Shown here: positions 61,648 through 64,000 of the stretch, in pieces
Layout of the letters: every line of letters starts with the position of its first letter
Numbering within the stretch: position 1 is the stretch's first letter
Assembly: GCF_043195095.1 (NCBI RefSeq)
Contig: NZ_JBAFWN010000013.1
Length of the DNA: 64,000 nucleotides
DNA from: NCEH01 sp043195095
GTDB taxonomy: Bacteria > Pseudomonadota > Alphaproteobacteria > Rhizobiales > Xanthobacteraceae
Reading direction: 5' to 3' (one strand)
Notes under the pieces: model-generated
The model's input: only the letters and a program-made list of their open reading frames with translations
What the model was told of the DNA's origin: nothing
The model's database searches: none
Made by a program: the position numbers and the translations under genes

Positions 61648-62853
61648 TCAGTCTCGATTTCGGGCAGACATGAGCGCCATCAGCATCGGCCCCAGCGAGA
61701 ACGATCCGGCCTGCGCCCGTCGCGTCAGGGCTCGCAGATAGCCGCCCGGGCTTTTGATCGCGGACGCGCGCTGCAATATGGCAGCGACAACGATGCAGGC
61801 CTGCACCTCGCCCAGCACCGCACAGGCATCGGCCCAAGCACTCGGGCTGATCCCAAGCATCGGCCGGATCACAGCGGCGGTCGCGATGAAGTCGCGCCAG
61901 TGCGAAATCCCGTGTCGGGCATAGTCGGCGAGGTCCGGACAGGCCTCCAGCACCATGCCCAGCGGAAACGCCATTTCCCCCGACCTCATCGGTTTGGGGT
62001 CTGGCTCCGACCTCGCCGCCCGGCTTTCTCGAAAGCCAGGTTCAGGTTCATTCGAGATTTCGGTGTTTGAACTCTGTATGTGGTGCTCGGAACGGGACTC
62101 TGTGGCGCCTGATTCCGCTGGTTTTACGTGTTGTTCCAACGCTGTGAGGATGATTGCGGCCAATTCGGCGAGTGTTTCCGCGATTGGCTCCAGCGCCTCG
62201 AGATCCACACGGCGCGGGATAGAGCTGAGAATATCGATGAAGCTGCGATGCAGACCGGGCCAATCGGCCGGCACGCGCTCCTCGATCCCCGTCGCGATCA
62301 TCTTTGCGATGTCGCGTCGGCAGAGCGCGACGGCCTGGCGCGCGAGAGCGAGCGCCCGTCGCTCGGCCCGAATGGTCTCGGCCAGGGCGGCGAACTCGTC
62401 GGCCCTGGCGATGAGCGGGCCGAGATCGAAGCCGAACGCCTGTTCGACGTCGCCGGCGGCGCCCTTGCGCGCGAAACGCTTGCCGTTCGGGCTGTCGCGC
62501 CGCAGGATCAGTCCGCACTCGATCAGCACGGCGAGATGGCGGCGCAGCGTCGAGGGCGCGATGCCGTGAGCCCGCAACATCAGTGCCCTGTTTGACGGAA
62601 AAACGACGAGGTCGCCGGCACCCGAGACCAGCACCGTGTCCGGATGGAACGTCAGCAATGCGTTCAACACCGCCAGCGCGCGATCGGAAATGTCGAGCGC
62701 CGCCTTCGCCTCGCAGACGAGCCGAAACACCTGCCACTTGTGGACGGGTTTGCCGTTGGGGCACTCCTTCACGAGGCGCTGCGTATTGACGACGGCGCGC
62801 GACAGCGCCCGCCGCCCGAAGGGTGTCGTTGGGATTTGGCCAAGCATCTGCAT
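61648..62853 (-). CDS. repC: Replication initiator RepC
   Basis: A 401-residue RepC-type initiator of alphaproteobacterial plasmids. The N-terminal helix-turn-helix domain (TTPFGRRALSRAVVNTQRLVKEC, then HKWQVFRLVCEAKAALDISDRALAVLNALLTFHP) is typical. The C-terminal domain has YARHGISHWRDFIATAAVIRPMLGISPSAW, the other RepC hallmark. The origin usually lies inside repC. The ATG at 62853 follows AGAGAGGAC; the longer frame crosses the antisense RNA and is rejected. There is no repA-repB pair directly upstream, unlike classical repABC operons; the partition genes are 2.2 kb away and on the other strand. Confidence 0.92.
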   Translation of the reverse strand: MQMLGQIPTTPFGRRALSRAVVNTQRLVKECPNGKPVHKWQVFRLVCEAKAALDISDRALAVLNALLTFHPDTVLVSGAGDLVVFPSNRALMLRAHGIAPSTLRRHLAVLIECGLILRRDSPNGKRFARKGAAGDVEQAFGFDLGPLIARADEFAALAETIRAERRALALARQAVALCRRDIAKMIATGIEERVPADWPGLHRSFIDILSSIPRRVDLEALEPIAETLAELAAIILTALEQHVKPAESGATESRSEHHIQSSNTEISNEPEPGFRESRAARSEPDPKPMRSGEMAFPLGMVLEACPDLADYARHGISHWRDFIATAAVIRPMLGISPSAWADACAVLGEVQACIVVAAILQRASAIKSPGGYLRALTRRAQAGSFSLGPMLMALMSARNRD

Positions 62854-62916
62854 TCGCGTCCTCTCTTTGCGAGAGCGCGGGGCAAACAAAGACCGTGGCG
62901 TGAAAACGCAGGCCTC

Positions 62917-62945
62917 TTGAACTGTCGGATGGCGAGGGCTAATAT
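62917..62945 (+). promoter_or_regulatory. Sigma-70-type promoter of the repC antisense RNA
   Basis: TTGAAC (62917-62922), 17 bases, TAATAT (62940-62945), on the strand opposite repC and 64 bases from its start. Both boxes are near consensus and the spacing is ideal. Confidence 0.8.
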
Positions 62946-62951
62946 GCTTGT

Positions 62952-63030
62952 GTGTTTTCGGGCACCGCTGACGACGGCAATCGTCGGCCCGTCCATCGTC
63001 TGAGAGACCCGGCTCTGCCGGGTTTTTCTT
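62952..63030 (+). ncRNA. Counter-transcribed RNA controlling repC
   Basis: A predicted antisense RNA of about 79 nt, complementary to the repC leader. It begins about 7 bases after a strong promoter, can form a stem (GACGA / TCGTC around CGGCAA, near 62970-62985), and ends in a clear terminator hairpin. Small antisense RNAs of this kind, transcribed against repC, set copy number and incompatibility in repABC replicons. Ends are estimated from the promoter and terminator. Confidence 0.82.
63007..63029 (+). terminator. Rho-independent terminator of the antisense RNA
   Basis: ACCCGGC, TCT loop, GCCGGGT, followed by a T-rich run (TTTTCTTT). On the other strand it lies in the repC leader, where pairing would influence repC translation. 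Confidence 0.88.
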
Positions 63031-63174
63031 TGTCCGAGCGCACCTCTTCCGTTGAAACCGAATCCGTACATTATATTGAATGTCGAACGTCAGTCCAACG
63101 TGCTGGCGTGCGCCTTGTCGGGCTGCGCGGAGGGTCGCAGCCCGTCTTGGGATTCTATGTTCGAGGACGCGCCG

Positions 63175-63498
63175 ATGAGAACCAAAGACTGTCGCCGGAA
63201 GGCCGCGCACGCGGCCGAGGGTCGTACGCTGCTTCGGACCTTTCAGGCGTCGATCGAGGCGATCCGATGCGCGAGCGGCCTCAGCCGCAAGGCCTTTGCC
63301 GCGCAGCTCGGTCTGGCGAGCTCAAGTTACTTCCACCTGATGACGCCGAATGCGAATCCGAGCCTGGATTACATCGAACTGATCGCCGAACGCGCCGGCG
63401 TCGAACCAGCGGGGCTGCTGGCGCGACCGGCGGCGACGGCAGAGCTCGAATCGGAGCAGACGCCAGGTCTCTTAAGACGACTCGATTCAAGGGGTTAG
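63175..63498 (+). CDS. XRE-type helix-turn-helix protein 1
   Basis: A 107-residue protein with one Cro/C1-type helix-turn-helix: FQASIEAIRCASGLSRKAFAAQLGLASSSYFHLMTPNANPSLDYIELIAERAGVE. The ATG at 63175 has GAGGA about 8 bases upstream; earlier in-frame starts are less likely. It is divergent from repC and next to a second, similar small regulator, so it may take part in replicon control or be a phage-type regulator. Confidence 0.68.
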   Translation: MRTKDCRRKAAHAAEGRTLLRTFQASIEAIRCASGLSRKAFAAQLGLASSSYFHLMTPNANPSLDYIELIAERAGVEPAGLLARPAATAELESEQTPGLLRRLDSRG

Positions 63499-63591
63499 GC
63501 AGGATTTCGATAACATTCAATATACCAGATGATGGAGTTGCTGTATCATGCCGCTCGGCTCAATCTTGAGCCTTGGAGCCCCTGCCCTCCC

Positions 63592-63963
63592 ATGCCCCCC
63601 GCCCGCAAGCCGCTGCCCGTCGATCACTCCATCCTCAACGAGATGCTGGCGATCCGGCTCCAGCAGCTCGAGAGCGAGAATGGCGGAATGGAGGCGTTCC
63701 TGCCGAAGACAGGATTGGCGCGCGGGACCTATTACACGATCCTTCGGGGGATCGGGAATCCGACGTTGAAGACAATGGAGCGCATCGCCTCGAGCCTCAA
63801 TATGAGCGTCCTCGAGTTGCTCGGCTTCGAGATCGACGATGCGCGGCGTGCTCTCAGGAAGAACGGCGTCGATTATGACGAGGTCGTCTCTGCCATCGAT
63901 AAGAAGAACCAGGCCGACCGACGCCTCGCCCGGCAATCGCGCTCGAGCAAGCTGCCGGGATAA
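63592..63963 (+). CDS. XRE-type helix-turn-helix protein 2
   Basis: A 123-residue protein with a Cro/C1-type DNA-binding domain (MEAFLPKTGLARGTYYTILRGIGNPTLKTMERIASSLNMSVLELLGFE) and a charged C-terminal tail (DDARRALRKNGVDYDEVVSAI). The start is uncertain: ATG 63592 has a distant GGAG, and the frame is open to ATG 63529, which would add 21 atypical residues. It follows the first XRE protein by 93 bases in the same direction; both domains are of similar length but are not close copies. Confidence 0.65.
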   Translation: MPPARKPLPVDHSILNEMLAIRLQQLESENGGMEAFLPKTGLARGTYYTILRGIGNPTLKTMERIASSLNMSVLELLGFEIDDARRALRKNGVDYDEVVSAIDKKNQADRRLARQSRSSKLPG

Positions 63964-64000
63964 CCGCGTTGGCCGGGCGGCGCTCGCGGGAACAGAAGGT

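Noticed and set aside
61531..62070. 179-residue plus-strand open frame
   Set aside because: Mostly antisense to the repC 3' end, with no domain.
1..64000. CRISPR arrays, rRNA and tRNA genes
   Set aside because: I looked for regularly spaced repeats and for tRNA-like or rRNA-like sequence and saw none.

Overview
The window is GC-rich, densely coded DNA with gene content typical of an alphaproteobacterium of the order Hyphomicrobiales (Rhizobiales). The pointers are a RepC-type replication initiator with a counter-transcribed RNA, a MocR-type regulator, an acxABC acetone carboxylase operon of the Xanthobacter type, and a NodT/Cus copper island. The right-hand 8.6 kb (55.4-64.0 kb) is a plasmid backbone, so the whole window is probably part of a plasmid or secondary replicon, or of one that has integrated. 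Species cannot be fixed from the sequence alone.

Layout. (1) 1-4.8 kb, minus strand: one tight operon, CopB-type P-type ATPase, PRPP synthetase, phosphoketolase-family enzyme (cut by the left edge). (2) 5.4-7.7 kb: CPA1 Na+/H+ antiporter, a small exported protein and an IS630-family transposase fragment. (3) 8.2-11.2 kb: a MocR/PdxR-type regulator divergent from a cupin / AhpD-like / HD-hydrolase operon. (4) 11.7-13.6 kb: a Crp/Fnr regulator divergent from an exported choloylglycine-hydrolase-family amidase, followed by a decayed gene. (5) 14.2-29.3 kb: a copper/silver island. The minus-strand arm carries a small Cys/His-rich protein, lipoprotein, TolC/NodT channel, multicopper oxidase, cupredoxin, CusF-like protein, DUF411 protein and cytochrome b561. 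The plus-strand arm carries a Cys-rich protein, FixH/YtkA-like protein, CusB, CusA, another Cys/His-rich protein and a second multicopper oxidase. A CopA remnant and a nitroreductase follow. (6) 29.4-33.5 kb: AI-2E-family permease and a P2-type cation ATPase. (7) 33.7-46.4 kb: polyhydroxyalkanoate (PHA) metabolism (phaB, phasin, TetR-phaC, phaZ, and a fused FAD oxidoreductase-patatin) enclosing an HlyD/RbbA/ABC-2 exporter. (8) 46.7-54.0 kb: acetone carboxylase regulon: AcxR activator, a clear sigma-54 promoter with upstream palindromes, and acxA, acxB (1-base frameshift) and acxC. (9) 54.6-64.0 kb: a LuxR solo, then relaxase, MobC-like protein, parA with a small partner, a RelB/ParE toxin-antitoxin pair, repC with its antisense RNA, and two XRE-type regulators.

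How it fits together. Acetone carboxylase makes acetoacetate, phaB/phaC/phaZ and the phasin store and release C4 units as PHB, and a phosphoketolase-family enzyme could feed acetyl phosphate. Around this carbon-storage core sit metal and ion efflux (CopB, CusCFBA, two multicopper oxidases, antiporter, P2 ATPase). Mobilization, partition, toxin-antitoxin and copy-control functions are on the same DNA, which fits an accessory replicon. Remnants (IS630 piece, CopA piece, decayed membrane gene, duplicated gene tail) and the acxB frameshift mark it as a region undergoing rearrangement.

The most notable items are the oxidoreductase-patatin fusion in the PHA locus, the AcxR/sigma-54 control region, the acxB frameshift, the orphan repC with a well-formed antisense RNA, the CCGCAT-rich array before parA, and the three small Cys/His-rich exported proteins of the copper island.
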